Shown here: positions 1-5,602 of the stretch, piece after piece
Layout: the number at the start of each line of letters is the position of its first letter
Numbering within the stretch: the first letter of the stretch is position 1
Assembly (NCBI GenBank): GCA_020350865.1
Contig: CP070726.1
Coordinates: 739,004-746,467 of the forward strand
Direction of reading: 5' to 3'
From: Thermoplasmata archaeon
GTDB lineage: Archaea; Thermoplasmatota; Thermoplasmata; GCA-020350865
DNA length: 7,464 nucleotides
The notes under the pieces: model-generated
Databases searched by the model: none
What the model was told of the DNA's origin: nothing
Seen by the model: only the letters and a program-made list of their open reading frames with translations
Made by a program: the position numbers and the translations under genes

Positions 1-1833
1 AACCTGAGCGATTTGCAGAACAGCATAAATTATCTGAATCTAACCCTTCCGGCACATTTTTCCAACCTCTCCGCCCATCTCGAGGGTGTGAACGGCTCCA
101 TCATGGACACCATCTCCCAGCTCGAGAGCACGATTCTTGATAACATGACAGAATTCAACGACACCAATATCATGGATTATCTTGCGGGCATGAACCAATC
201 CCTGTACAATGAAATCCAGAATCTATTGACAGATATCACGAACGATATAGCAGAGATGATGGCCAGTCTGACAATGCTCGAGGCAAATCTCACTGCCCAG
301 CATGATACAGTAAATGGAACTGTGAACTTACTTTCGGACCTTGTGAACAACCAACATGCATTAACGAGGAGCGAGATTTTGGATGGCTTGAATGACTCCC
401 TTGCTTTGCTCCAGAGCCTCGACGGAAACATGACGGCTCATGATGCCGAAATAAAGAATTTACTGACCGCATTGGACAGTCTAATAAAGAACGAAAACAA
501 CCTCACACGGGATCAATTGATCGATAATGCAACCGAAATATTGAACCAACTCCAGACGGTCGATACGAACATCCTCAATGAGTTGGCAACGATGAACACA
601 TCGCTGTCTGCCCAGCTTGCGAGCATCTTGGAGAATGTGACAGCCGGTGATGACACGCTCAAGACCTGGCTGGAGGGGGTGCTGGCCGCAATAGACGACA
701 ACATCAATGCAACGAACAGCACGCTGCAGACACAGCTGGCGAACCTGGAATCCATGACCACCAGCTTCTACAACGATATCCTTGCAGATCTGATGGAGGT
801 GTTCAAATCGCTTGCGCAGTTGGAGCAGAACCTGAGCGTCCAGCACGACACTTTAAACGATACCATCAATACCCTGAACGACACGATTTCAGGTGCCCCT
901 AGCCTTTCCATCGGGGAAATAATGGACAGGATAAACGATTCAATCGCCTTAATTGAGACGCTTGATGCGAACATGACCGCCCATGATTCGGATATAAATA
1001 CGGTGCTAAATACCCTGAACAGCCTGGTGCAAAACCAGCACGACATGACGAGGACACAACTTTTGGAGAACCTGACAGGTGTTTTGGGCGATCTTCAGGA
1101 TCTGGATGCAGACATCGTATCCCATGATGCCGAGGTGAAGGACAACCTGACTACCCTTGCGGATTTGATCGGCAGCATCGGTACCATGGACATCTCGGAC
1201 ATCATGAATGCCCTCTCGGAACTGGAAGGCAACCTTTCCGTAATCGACAGCACCATGGCCCAGGATGTGGCCGACATAGAGCAATCCGTTCAAAACTTCC
1301 AAGATGATGTGAACAGAGAGCTTTCCCACATCAACAGCACTCTAGACGACTTGGCCAAACTGGGGGAGATCCTGTCAAAATTGGATGATTTGGATACCGA
1401 TTTGTCGTACGGAAACCAGCAGCTGGAGAACAAGATAGAGGAGATTCCAACGGAAATAAAGGAGGAAGAGGAGGGCTTCGGCATTACCGAGATTCTGCTC
1501 GTAATCGTGCTCATTCTGTTGATTGTCAACCTCCTTCTGTTGCTAACCGGGAGAAAGGGTGAAAAAGGAGCTGGTGCTGAAGTTCTACCTGGAGAGAGAA
1601 GGTATCCTGAGACATCAATCCCTGAAGAGGAACCATTAGAGAGCTTCGAAGCGGTGGAAGAGGAAGAACCCGTGGAGACGTTCGAAGAAGAAACAGGGGA
1701 GGAATTCGAGGAAGTGGAAGAGGAACCCGAAGAGGAATTCGAAGAAATGGAAGAAGAACCTGGAGAGGAATTCGAGGAAGTGGCGGAAGAAGAACCCGAA
1801 GAGGAATTCAAAAGGGAAGAGGAAGGGGTCTAA
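1..1833 (+). CDS. Sequon-rich repeat surface glycoprotein with C-terminal membrane anchor, 5' partial
   Basis: The reading frame is open from base 1, so the start and any signal peptide lie outside the window; TTG at 13 is only the first possible start codon (residue numbers count from it). The predicted ectodomain (about residues 1-490) is helical, rich in Leu/Asn/Asp/Thr, lacks cysteine, and carries about 25 N-X-S/T sequons. One hydrophobic helix (about 494-513) is followed by GRKGEK and a Glu-rich tail (about 530-606) with no asparagine at all. Sequons only before the helix and positive charge just after it indicate an outside N-terminus and a cytoplasmic tail. A ~47-residue module recurs around His97, His143, His278, His324 and His371, nested in a larger duplication offset by exactly 181 residues. 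No named family recognised. An S-layer-associated or stalk-like cell-surface protein is inferred; nothing seen ties it to the PHA genes, and the Lrp gene is convergent to it. Confidence 0.85.
   Translation, partial: NLSDLQNSINYLNLTLPAHFSNLSAHLEGVNGSIMDTISQLESTILDNMTEFNDTNIMDYLAGMNQSLYNEIQNLLTDITNDIAEMMASLTMLEANLTAQHDTVNGTVNLLSDLVNNQHALTRSEILDGLNDSLALLQSLDGNMTAHDAEIKNLLTALDSLIKNENNLTRDQLIDNATEILNQLQTVDTNILNELATMNTSLSAQLASILENVTAGDDTLKTWLEGVLAAIDDNINATNSTLQTQLANLESMTTSFYNDILADLMEVFKSLAQLEQNLSVQHDTLNDTINTLNDTISGAPSLSIGEIMDRINDSIALIETLDANMTAHDSDINTVLNTLNSLVQNQHDMTRTQLLENLTGVLGDLQDLDADIVSHDAEVKDNLTTLADLIGSIGTMDISDIMNALSELEGNLSVIDSTMAQDVADIEQSVQNFQDDVNRELSHINSTLDDLAKLGEILSKLDDLDTDLSYGNQQLENKIEEIPTEIKEEEEGFGITEILLVIVLILLIVNLLLLLTGRKGEKGAGAEVLPGERRYPETSIPEEEPLESFEAVEEEEPVETFEEETGEEFEEVEEEPEEEFEEMEEEPGEEFEEVAEEEPEEEFKREEEGV
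277..1134 (+). repeat. 181-residue-offset internal duplication built from ~47-residue modules
   Basis: Residues 89-185 align without gaps to 270-366 (543 bp offset at DNA level). By hand alignment roughly half of about 96 positions are identical. Anchors are NL[TS]xQHDT at N92/N273, NMTAHD at N139/N320, and TR at R166/R347. Within each copy there is a shorter 46-47-residue period, seen at H97, H143, H278, H324 and H371, each followed by leucines at heptad-like spacing. DNA identity is clearly lower than protein similarity, so the duplication is old. Confidence 0.75.
1699..1809 (+). repeat. 33-36 bp imperfect tandem repeat encoding the acidic tail
   Basis: Units begin at 1699, 1732, 1765 and 1801, each with GAGGAATTC. 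The first two are 33 bp, the third is 36 bp through one extra codon, and the fourth is cut short. Each full unit encodes EEFEE followed by V or M and a Glu-rich stretch containing one Pro. The units differ mainly at synonymous positions. This is a small minisatellite inside the coding sequence and could vary in copy number between strains. Confidence 0.8.
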
Positions 1834-1863
1834 GGAATAAACTAAAGGCGCAAAACCATCAAC

Positions 1864-2334
1864 TCAGATCCTGAACGGTTCGTACTTCACCTTATGCAGC
1901 ACGGTAATCACATCGAAGTCGATCATCCTTATCCTCTTCAGATTATCTGTTATGAATCTTGTGATCTCACCTCTGTCTTCGAAAAAACCGATGGCAGTGA
2001 TGGTGTAACGTCCTGTGGTTATGAAGACATCGGTGAGATAATCGATTTTTTTCAGGTAATCCACTGCTGAGTCGATGTTTTCTGGCAAAACATTGAGGTT
2101 GAAGAAGGCCGTGATGTTCTTTCCAAACATCTGTGGATCGAGGCGTGCCGTGTATTCCAGGATATAGCCCTCAGATTCCAGCCTGCCGATCCTGTACCTG
2201 ATGGCGTTCTCTGTGAGCTTACCGATCTCACGGGCCATCTCGGCCACACTCATGCGGGCATTGTTCTGCAACATCGTAATCAATTTTAGGTCGATTTTGT
2301 CCAATTCCCTGGCTGTCATGCTTGCACCATCCAT
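1864..2334 (-). CDS. Lrp/AsnC family transcriptional regulator
   Basis: A full-length regulator of 156 residues, normal for the family. The N-terminal winged helix-turn-helix (about residues 11-66) shows the LDKIDLKLITML opening, the R-x-S-V-A-E-M-A segment, a recognition helix with AIRYRI, and RLESEGYI leading to the hinge. The C-terminal RAM/effector-binding domain (about 74-152) has the usual β-α-β pattern, with a TTGRY segment where the family has its conserved glycine. Such proteins form dimers to octamers and sense amino acids or related small molecules; the ligand cannot be read here. Relative to typical members there appears to be one extra residue (Lys) between the helix-2 glycine and the recognition helix. 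Start: the first ATG (2334) is given. The ATG at 2319 gives a more family-typical N-terminus and has GGTG just upstream, so it is a serious alternative. It is divergent from the PHA genes, so control of them is plausible but inferred. Confidence 0.93.
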   Translation of the reverse strand: MDGASMTARELDKIDLKLITMLQNNARMSVAEMAREIGKLTENAIRYRIGRLESEGYILEYTARLDPQMFGKNITAFFNLNVLPENIDSAVDYLKKIDYLTDVFITTGRYTITAIGFFEDRGEITRFITDNLKRIRMIDFDVITVLHKVKYEPFRI

Positions 2335-2446
2335 ACACTATTTTCCAAGGGCACGTCGTTAATCATACAAAAATAGATGCTGTTTTTTGGGTCGTTTATT
2401 TTTCGGACAACACGGTGAGATAACATGTTTTGGGCCCGATATTCAT

Positions 2447-2462
2447 TATACCATATGGTATA
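2447..2462. promoter_or_regulatory. 16-bp perfect palindrome, candidate operator
   Basis: TATACCATATGGTATA is fully self-complementary and sits about 113 bp upstream of the Lrp start codon on one side. It is immediately followed on the + strand by TTTATATT, a good archaeal TATA-like element. A dimeric regulator such as the adjacent Lrp protein could bind it. No factor is identified from sequence. Confidence 0.4.
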
Positions 2463-2640
2463 TTTATATTTTTGGTTCCGAAAAAAATCTCCCATTTCAC
2501 TGTGTTTTACTTGCTGTTTTAGCAATATTGTTTAGTAAAGATAAAGAAAATAGAGAATATTTTGATTTTTACGAAAAGGATAAATACTTGAAAGAAGTTA
2601 CACCTCCCTTCAAACCTACGAAAAATATGGTGAGGAAAAT

Positions 2641-2871
2641 ATGAAAACGAATCCTGCTGCGTTTGCAGATACAAAGTGTACTGCTTCGCTTCCCTACGAC
2701 GGTAGGCGGCATGAAGTATTTAAATCACTTTCGCAGTTCAATGCACAAACCGATAATTTTGGCTCCCGCAAATATTCCTTGCAACCTATAATTATCAAAT
2801 CAGATAATCATACCACAAGTAGCTTATACACAGTCAAAGCTTTTTTCTTAAACCCTCTAAGTGTTGGATAG
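2641..2871 (+). CDS. Doubtful small ORF upstream of the PHA operon
   Basis: 76 codons from ATG. In its favour, GGTGAGG lies 5 nt upstream of the ATG, and it ends 18 nt before the reductase gene, so it could be the first cistron. Against it, its codon use (TCG, CTT, TTA, CGC, GCT) differs from all neighbouring genes. The protein has no recognisable motif or regular pattern, and it covers the part of the intergenic region where the dyad and TATA-like sequences of the PHA promoter would be expected. I do not recognise the product; a chance ORF is more likely than a gene. Confidence 0.15.
   Translation: MKTNPAAFADTKCTASLPYDGRRHEVFKSLSQFNAQTDNFGSRKYSLQPIIIKSDNHTTSSLYTVKAFFLNPLSVG
2791..2808. promoter_or_regulatory. 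ATTATC-N6-GATAAT dyad upstream of the PHA operon
   Basis: Perfect 6-bp inverted arms separated by six bases (ATTATCaaatcaGATAAT). A further GATAATT lies at 2752-2758. The dyad ends about 14 bp before the TATA-like CTTATACA and about 80 bp before the reductase start, a reasonable place for a regulator site. Low complexity of A/T-rich sequence makes chance occurrence quite possible. Confidence 0.3.
2823..2830 (+). promoter_or_regulatory. Candidate TATA box for the PHA operon
   Basis: CTTATACA lies 60 bp before the reductase ATG. With the usual archaeal ~25-bp TATA-to-start distance, transcription would begin near 2850-2855 and leave a leader of about 35 nt containing the strong ribosome binding site. 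TATTTAAAT at 2717-2725 is an alternative giving a longer leader. Confidence 0.3.
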
Positions 2872-2877
2872 ACCTAT

Positions 2878-2887
2878 AAGGGGGAGG
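2878..2887 (+). promoter_or_regulatory. Strong Shine-Dalgarno site with very short spacing
   Basis: AAGGGGGAGG precedes ATG(2890) by only two bases. The next codon is GTG (2893), five bases from GGAGG, which is a more usual spacing. The true start may therefore be ATG or GTG one codon apart. The site supports a start here rather than further inside the gene. Confidence 0.6.
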
Positions 2888-2889
2888 AT

Positions 2890-3714
2890 ATGGTGAACAA
2901 TATAATAAACGAAGTAAAAAGCAAGGAAAGGGTTGGGGTGGGAATTGGGAACTTGACTCTCAGCACCGGGACCAGGCTCGCGGGCAGAAAAGCCCTGGTC
3001 ACTGGGGCCTCGAAGGGCATAGGAAGGGAAATAGCCCTGGCCTTGGCACGGGAAGGGGCGGATGTGGCCATCAACTACCGCTCAAGCGAACTTGAGGCGG
3101 AGGAGGTGGCACGGTGGCTGGAAGGGATGGGAATCGATACCTGGATATATCCTGCCGATGTGAGCAGCATAGACAGTGTAAAGGAGATGAAGCGCTGCCT
3201 TACCAAGTACTTCGGTGGCATAGATATCCTTGTCAACAACGCTGGCATCAACGTGGACAAGCTCTTCGTCAAGATGGACGAGGAGATGTGGAACAAGGTC
3301 ATCTCCGTGAACCTCACTGGGGTTTTCAACTGCACGAACACGTTCATCGACAGGATAATAGAATCGAGATGCGGCAGGATCATCAACATCACATCCATTG
3401 TCGGCCAGATGGGCAACATCGGGCAGGTGAACTATGCAGCCTCCAAGGCGGGCATCATAGGCATGACAAAGTCACTGGCCAGGGAGATGGCGAGGAGCCA
3501 TGTGACGGTGAATGCCATTGCCCCGGGCTTCATCGAAACCGACATGGTGAAGGGCATCCCGGACAAGGTAAAGGAGAGGATATTGGCCCAGGTGCCCCTG
3601 GGCAGGTTCGGAAGACCAGAGGAGGTGGCACGGGCCGTTGTGTACCTGGCCTCGGACGACGCCTCCTATATCACGGGCCATGTGCTGAACATAAACGGGG
3701 GCATGTATCTTTAA
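2890..3714 (+). CDS. phaB: SDR-family 3-ketoacyl-CoA reductase (FabG/PhaB type)
   Basis: NADPH-dependent short-chain dehydrogenase/reductase, 274 residues. Rossmann motif TGASKGIG at 38-45, NNAG at 116-119, and a complete catalytic set: Asn141, Ser169, Tyr182, Lys186 (YAASK). NYRSS after β2 suggests NADPH preference. The ending NINGGMYL and the MGNIGQVNYAASKAG-like active-site segment resemble FabG, 3-oxoacyl-ACP reductase. Archaea generally lack the bacterial ACP-dependent pathway, and the gene heads a PHA cluster. Reduction of acetoacetyl-CoA or another 3-ketoacyl-CoA to the (R)-3-hydroxyacyl-CoA used by PhaC is therefore the likely role; haloarchaeal PhaB enzymes are FabG-like too. The protein starts about 30 residues earlier than most relatives. 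The start rests on the GGGGGAGG site; V17 (GTG, 2938) or L22 (TTG, 2953) would give a more usual length. Cytosolic or granule-associated. The next gene begins 43 nt later. Confidence 0.93.
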   Translation: MVNNIINEVKSKERVGVGIGNLTLSTGTRLAGRKALVTGASKGIGREIALALAREGADVAINYRSSELEAEEVARWLEGMGIDTWIYPADVSSIDSVKEMKRCLTKYFGGIDILVNNAGINVDKLFVKMDEEMWNKVISVNLTGVFNCTNTFIDRIIESRCGRIINITSIVGQMGNIGQVNYAASKAGIIGMTKSLAREMARSHVTVNAIAPGFIETDMVKGIPDKVKERILAQVPLGRFGRPEEVARAVVYLASDDASYITGHVLNINGGMYL

Positions 3715-3757
3715 TCAATGTCAATTAATGATAAGAAAAAGAACGGAGGAATGAGAA

Positions 3758-4687
3758 ATGAAGAAAAGTAAGAGCAAAGCCAAAAGGGGAACAACCCACA
3801 AGACAAAGCGAACAGCGCATACACCCAAAACAAAGCACGGTCAGGGTCCATTCGATTCCTGGGTGGACTACTCAAGGCAGCTGGAGAACCAGATTGTGGA
3901 TGTTCTGGAGGAAAACAAGTTCCAGTACGAGAAGCTGTATTCCGGGTGGAACGATTTTTCCAAGAGCATGGCCCTGAAAATCAAGACAACCATGACCGAG
4001 GACAGTCCCGAGTACAAGGAGCTGTTCAATGTGTGGAAGAACTACTCCAACAAGATGGGTACAAGACTGACAAAGCTGGTGGATGAGAACAGGAACAACG
4101 TGGAAAACCTGACCCAGAGATACAGGGACTATTCAACGAAAGTGGTGGACAACATCATCAACAACAACGGACCGGAAACACAGGCCGTATCGGAGCTTTA
4201 CACAGCCCTTTTCGATTTCTCCAACGACATGAACGACCAGATAACAAGGCTCATGTCGACGAACCAGACGGAGAACTCCAGGATATACGACATGTGGAAC
4301 GATTTCTCGGACAAGGTCGGCGAGCTCATGAGCACCATGACCACAGAGGCGGAGTCCCAGGTCTCAGAGGTGTACACTGCATGGAACAACCTCTCAGACA
4401 AGTTCGGTGAGACCATGCTGGGGTTCATCGACGGATACAACGAGAACTACGAGAATGTGTACACCACATGGATCAACGAGACAAAGGAGATAGGCAGGCG
4501 GTTCTCAGAGGTCATGAAGGACTTCGGTACCGACTACGAGACTCTATACAAGATGTACTTCGACAGGACGGCGTCCTTCCAGAGGAACCTGATGATATTC
4601 CCCTACATAAGGGCCCAGAACCTGGCGGAGGAAGTAAAAGAACTGAGGAGAAAGATTACAGAGCTCGAAGAGAAGGTTTCCCAGTAG
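3758..4687 (+). CDS. PhaE-like/phasin-like protein of nine 29-residue helical repeats
   Basis: 309 residues in three parts. Residues 1-27 form a Lys/Arg/His-rich tail without acidic residues. Residues 28-288 are nine units of exactly 29 residues with no gap, starting at 28, 57, 86, 115, 144, 173, 202, 231 and 260. Residues 289-309 are a charged coiled-coil end (EEVKELRRKITELEEKV). In each unit hydrophobic or aromatic residues fall at positions 1, 4, 5, 8, 11, 15, 19 and 22, with Trp usual at 8 and Tyr/Phe-Ser usual at 11-12. A polar Asn/Gly/Pro/Glu turn ends each unit. This suggests amphipathic helices of about three heptads joined by short turns. The neighbouring PhaE carries the same unit. 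It lacks PhaE's C-terminal domain, so a granule-coating (phasin) or scaffold role is more likely than synthase activation; this is inferred. GGAGGA at 3745-3750 lies 7 nt before the ATG. A tandem-hairpin/T-rich element overlaps its stop. Confidence 0.85.
   Translation: MKKSKSKAKRGTTHKTKRTAHTPKTKHGQGPFDSWVDYSRQLENQIVDVLEENKFQYEKLYSGWNDFSKSMALKIKTTMTEDSPEYKELFNVWKNYSNKMGTRLTKLVDENRNNVENLTQRYRDYSTKVVDNIINNNGPETQAVSELYTALFDFSNDMNDQITRLMSTNQTENSRIYDMWNDFSDKVGELMSTMTTEAESQVSEVYTAWNNLSDKFGETMLGFIDGYNENYENVYTTWINETKEIGRRFSEVMKDFGTDYETLYKMYFDRTASFQRNLMIFPYIRAQNLAEEVKELRRKITELEEKVSQ
3839..4621 (+). repeat. Nine consecutive 87-bp (29-codon) protein repeats
   Basis: 783 bp divide exactly into nine 87-bp units in register with the reading frame. 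Aromatic position 8 is Trp in units 1, 2, 3, 6, 7 and 8 and Tyr in units 4 and 9. Unit 5 is degenerate (Leu there, followed by Phe). Nucleotide sequences have diverged well beyond the protein pattern, so the array is old and held by selection on the protein, not recent slippage. Confidence 0.88.
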
Positions 4688-4727
4688 GGCTTCTCCTTTC
4701 TCCTCTTTATTTCTTTGAGTCTTATTT
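4670..4727 (+). terminator. Hairpin over stop codon plus pyrimidine-rich tract
   Basis: GAGAAG (4670-4675) pairs with CTTCTC (4690-4695). Inside it CCC (4680-4682) can pair with GGG (4687-4689) around an AGTA loop, leaving a GTTT bulge. The TAG stop (4685-4687) is within the hairpin. A T/C-rich run (CTTTCTCCTCTTTATTTCTTT) follows to about 4716, with more T-rich sequence to 4727. Archaeal termination relies on T-tracts, so this may attenuate transcription or be an mRNA processing point between the repeat protein and PhaE. Readthrough into phaE is expected if this is one operon. Confidence 0.35.
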
Positions 4728-4747
4728 GAATCGAACGCGAGAGAAAT

Positions 4748-4753
4748 AAGGGG
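4748..4753 (+). promoter_or_regulatory. Ribosome binding site deciding the PhaE start
   Basis: AAGGGG lies 8 nt before ATG(4762) but only 2 nt before the in-frame GTG(4756). The spacing favours the ATG, giving MAKAKKK as the N-terminus. Confidence 0.5.
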
Positions 4754-4761
4754 TAGTGGAT

Positions 4762-5583
4762 ATGGCAAAAGCAAAGAAGAAACAATCCAAGGAGAAAGAG
4801 GATATATATATCTCCTGGATGGAATATTCAAAGGACATCGGCGACAGGGTCAACGACATGGCCAAGGAAAGTGCCAACGAATACAAGGAACTTTACAAGA
4901 TATGGGGCGAATACACCCAGAAGATGACCGAGCATATGGCCGAGTTCCCGTCGGGTGAGACGGGTACCTTCGAGGAAATGCAGAACGTATGGGCACAGTA
5001 TTCGAGCAAGTTGGGCGAGAGATTCCTGGATATGTCCAGGCAGGACAATGGCTCGTACAACGAGCTGTACGACCTCTGGACCCAGTATTCAGGGAAGATG
5101 AGCGAGCATCTCTCGGAGGTTGTGAGCGAGAACCTCAAGAACCAAAAGGAGCTGTACGAGCTGTGGATGGACGCCTTCGGCATCAAGGACGCAGGGGAGA
5201 AAGGTCCCGCATCCGGCATCGATTCCTTCTGGCTGGAGGTGTGGGAGCGGTCAAAGGAGAAATTCCCGCCCCCGACCCTATCGGACAGGGAATTCGAGAT
5301 CTGGAGCAAGGAATGGAATGACCTGTGGGTCAACGCCTACTCCAAGATGGTTGCCAATGTCATGAAAAGCCCGGCCTTCGCCGCCATGGACGGTCAAACA
5401 TTGGATGCGAACCTGGATGCGATTTCAGCGTCGGATAAGCTCGTAGGCAATTACCTCTCTTCCATGGGCATGCCCACAAAGGAGAACATCAACGAGATCT
5501 ACTCCAAGCTCCATGACCTGGACAAGAAGATCAGCCAGATCGTACGGACTATAAACAAGATGAACGGCGGCAAGAAGAATTGA
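4762..5583 (+). CDS. phaE: PHA synthase subunit PhaE with N-terminal 29-residue repeats
   Basis: Accessory subunit that class III PhaC needs for activity; 273 residues from ATG(4762). A short basic start (AKAKKKQSK) is followed by four 29-residue units starting at 12, 41, 70 and 99, with Trp at 19, 48, 77 and 106. A fifth unit begins at 128 and breaks off after WMDAFG. A Trp-rich linker (about 150-190, FWLEVW and IWSKEWNDLW) leads to the family-typical C-terminal region (about 190-265). Its features are a KSPAF segment, the SMGMPTKENINEIY segment and a closing coiled coil with LHDLDKKISQIV. The C-terminal part is the PhaE signature as I know it (PHA synthase subunit PhaE/PhaR-like). The gene lies 30 nt before phaC, the normal phaE-phaC arrangement. 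It is shorter than A. vinosum-type PhaE and longer than haloarchaeal PhaE. Sharing its repeat with the preceding gene suggests the two proteins interact or arose by duplication. Confidence 0.85.
   Translation: MAKAKKKQSKEKEDIYISWMEYSKDIGDRVNDMAKESANEYKELYKIWGEYTQKMTEHMAEFPSGETGTFEEMQNVWAQYSSKLGERFLDMSRQDNGSYNELYDLWTQYSGKMSEHLSEVVSENLKNQKELYELWMDAFGIKDAGEKGPASGIDSFWLEVWERSKEKFPPPTLSDREFEIWSKEWNDLWVNAYSKMVANVMKSPAFAAMDGQTLDANLDAISASDKLVGNYLSSMGMPTKENINEIYSKLHDLDKKISQIVRTINKMNGGKKN
4795..5142 (+). repeat. Four 87-bp (29-codon) repeats shared with the preceding gene
   Basis: 348 bp equal four 87-bp units in frame, showing the same pattern of Tyr/Phe at 1, Leu/Met at 4, Trp at 8, Tyr at 11, Ser/Thr at 12 and Met/Leu/Ile at 15. 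The Trp residues at 19, 48, 77 and 106 of the protein are exactly 29 apart, the same period as in the upstream protein. Confidence 0.85.
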
Positions 5584-5602
5584 AGGGCGTTCTTAAATAA
5601 CC

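Larger units (their letters stand above)
2335..2889. other. AT-rich intergenic region between divergent regulator and PHA genes
   Basis: About 555 bp, visibly richer in A/T than the flanking genes. It should hold the promoters of both the Lrp gene (leftward) and the PHA operon (rightward). It contains a 16-bp perfect palindrome (2447-2462), a TATA-like TTTATATT directly after it (2463-2470), TATTTAAAT (2717-2725), a short CCTAC/GTAGG hairpin (2693-2706), an ATTATC/GATAAT dyad (2791-2808) and CTTATACA (2823-2830). Two weak + strand ORFs, 2387-2644 and 2641-2871, overlap as ATGA. Their codon choice differs from the real genes, and only the second has a plausible ribosome binding site. I see no tRNA, transposase or CRISPR repeat. 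It could also be a decayed gene remnant, which I cannot show. Confidence 0.7.

Noticed and set aside
481..846. Minus-strand ORF of 121 codons within the first gene
   Set aside because: Shadow of the repeat-rich glycoprotein frame, with no ribosome binding site or recognisable domain.
1290..1811. Minus-strand Ser-rich ORF of 173 codons
   Set aside because: It is the antisense of the Glu/Asp-rich repeats of the surface protein; poly-Ser arises from reverse-complemented GAA/GAG codons.
1834..1863. Possible bidirectional terminator between the convergent genes
   Set aside because: The 30-bp gap shows no hairpin and no T-tract on either strand.
2693..2706. CCTAC-GACG-GTAGG hairpin as a terminator, tRNA arm or attachment site
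   Set aside because: Only five base pairs, no T-tract, no cloverleaf context and no integrase nearby.
2360..2813. 9-bp direct repeat TAATCATAC at 2360-2368 and 2805-2813, one before each divergent gene
   Set aside because: A 9-mer repeat is expected about by chance in 550 bp of A/T-rich sequence; too weak to call a shared operator.
3114..3728. Plus-strand 204-codon ORF inside the reductase gene
   Set aside because: It lies in another frame of a gene with all SDR catalytic motifs; the peptide is His/Gln/Arg-rich without any motif.
3751..3771. ATG at 3751 directly after GGAGGA, opening a six-codon frame
   Set aside because: Zero spacing to the ribosome binding site and a stop after six codons; ATG(3758) at normal spacing opens the long repeat protein.
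3839..4621. CRISPR-like or recent DNA tandem array because of the 87-bp period
   Set aside because: Units are coding, diverged at nucleotide level and lack identical repeats or spacers; the period is a protein-level repeat.
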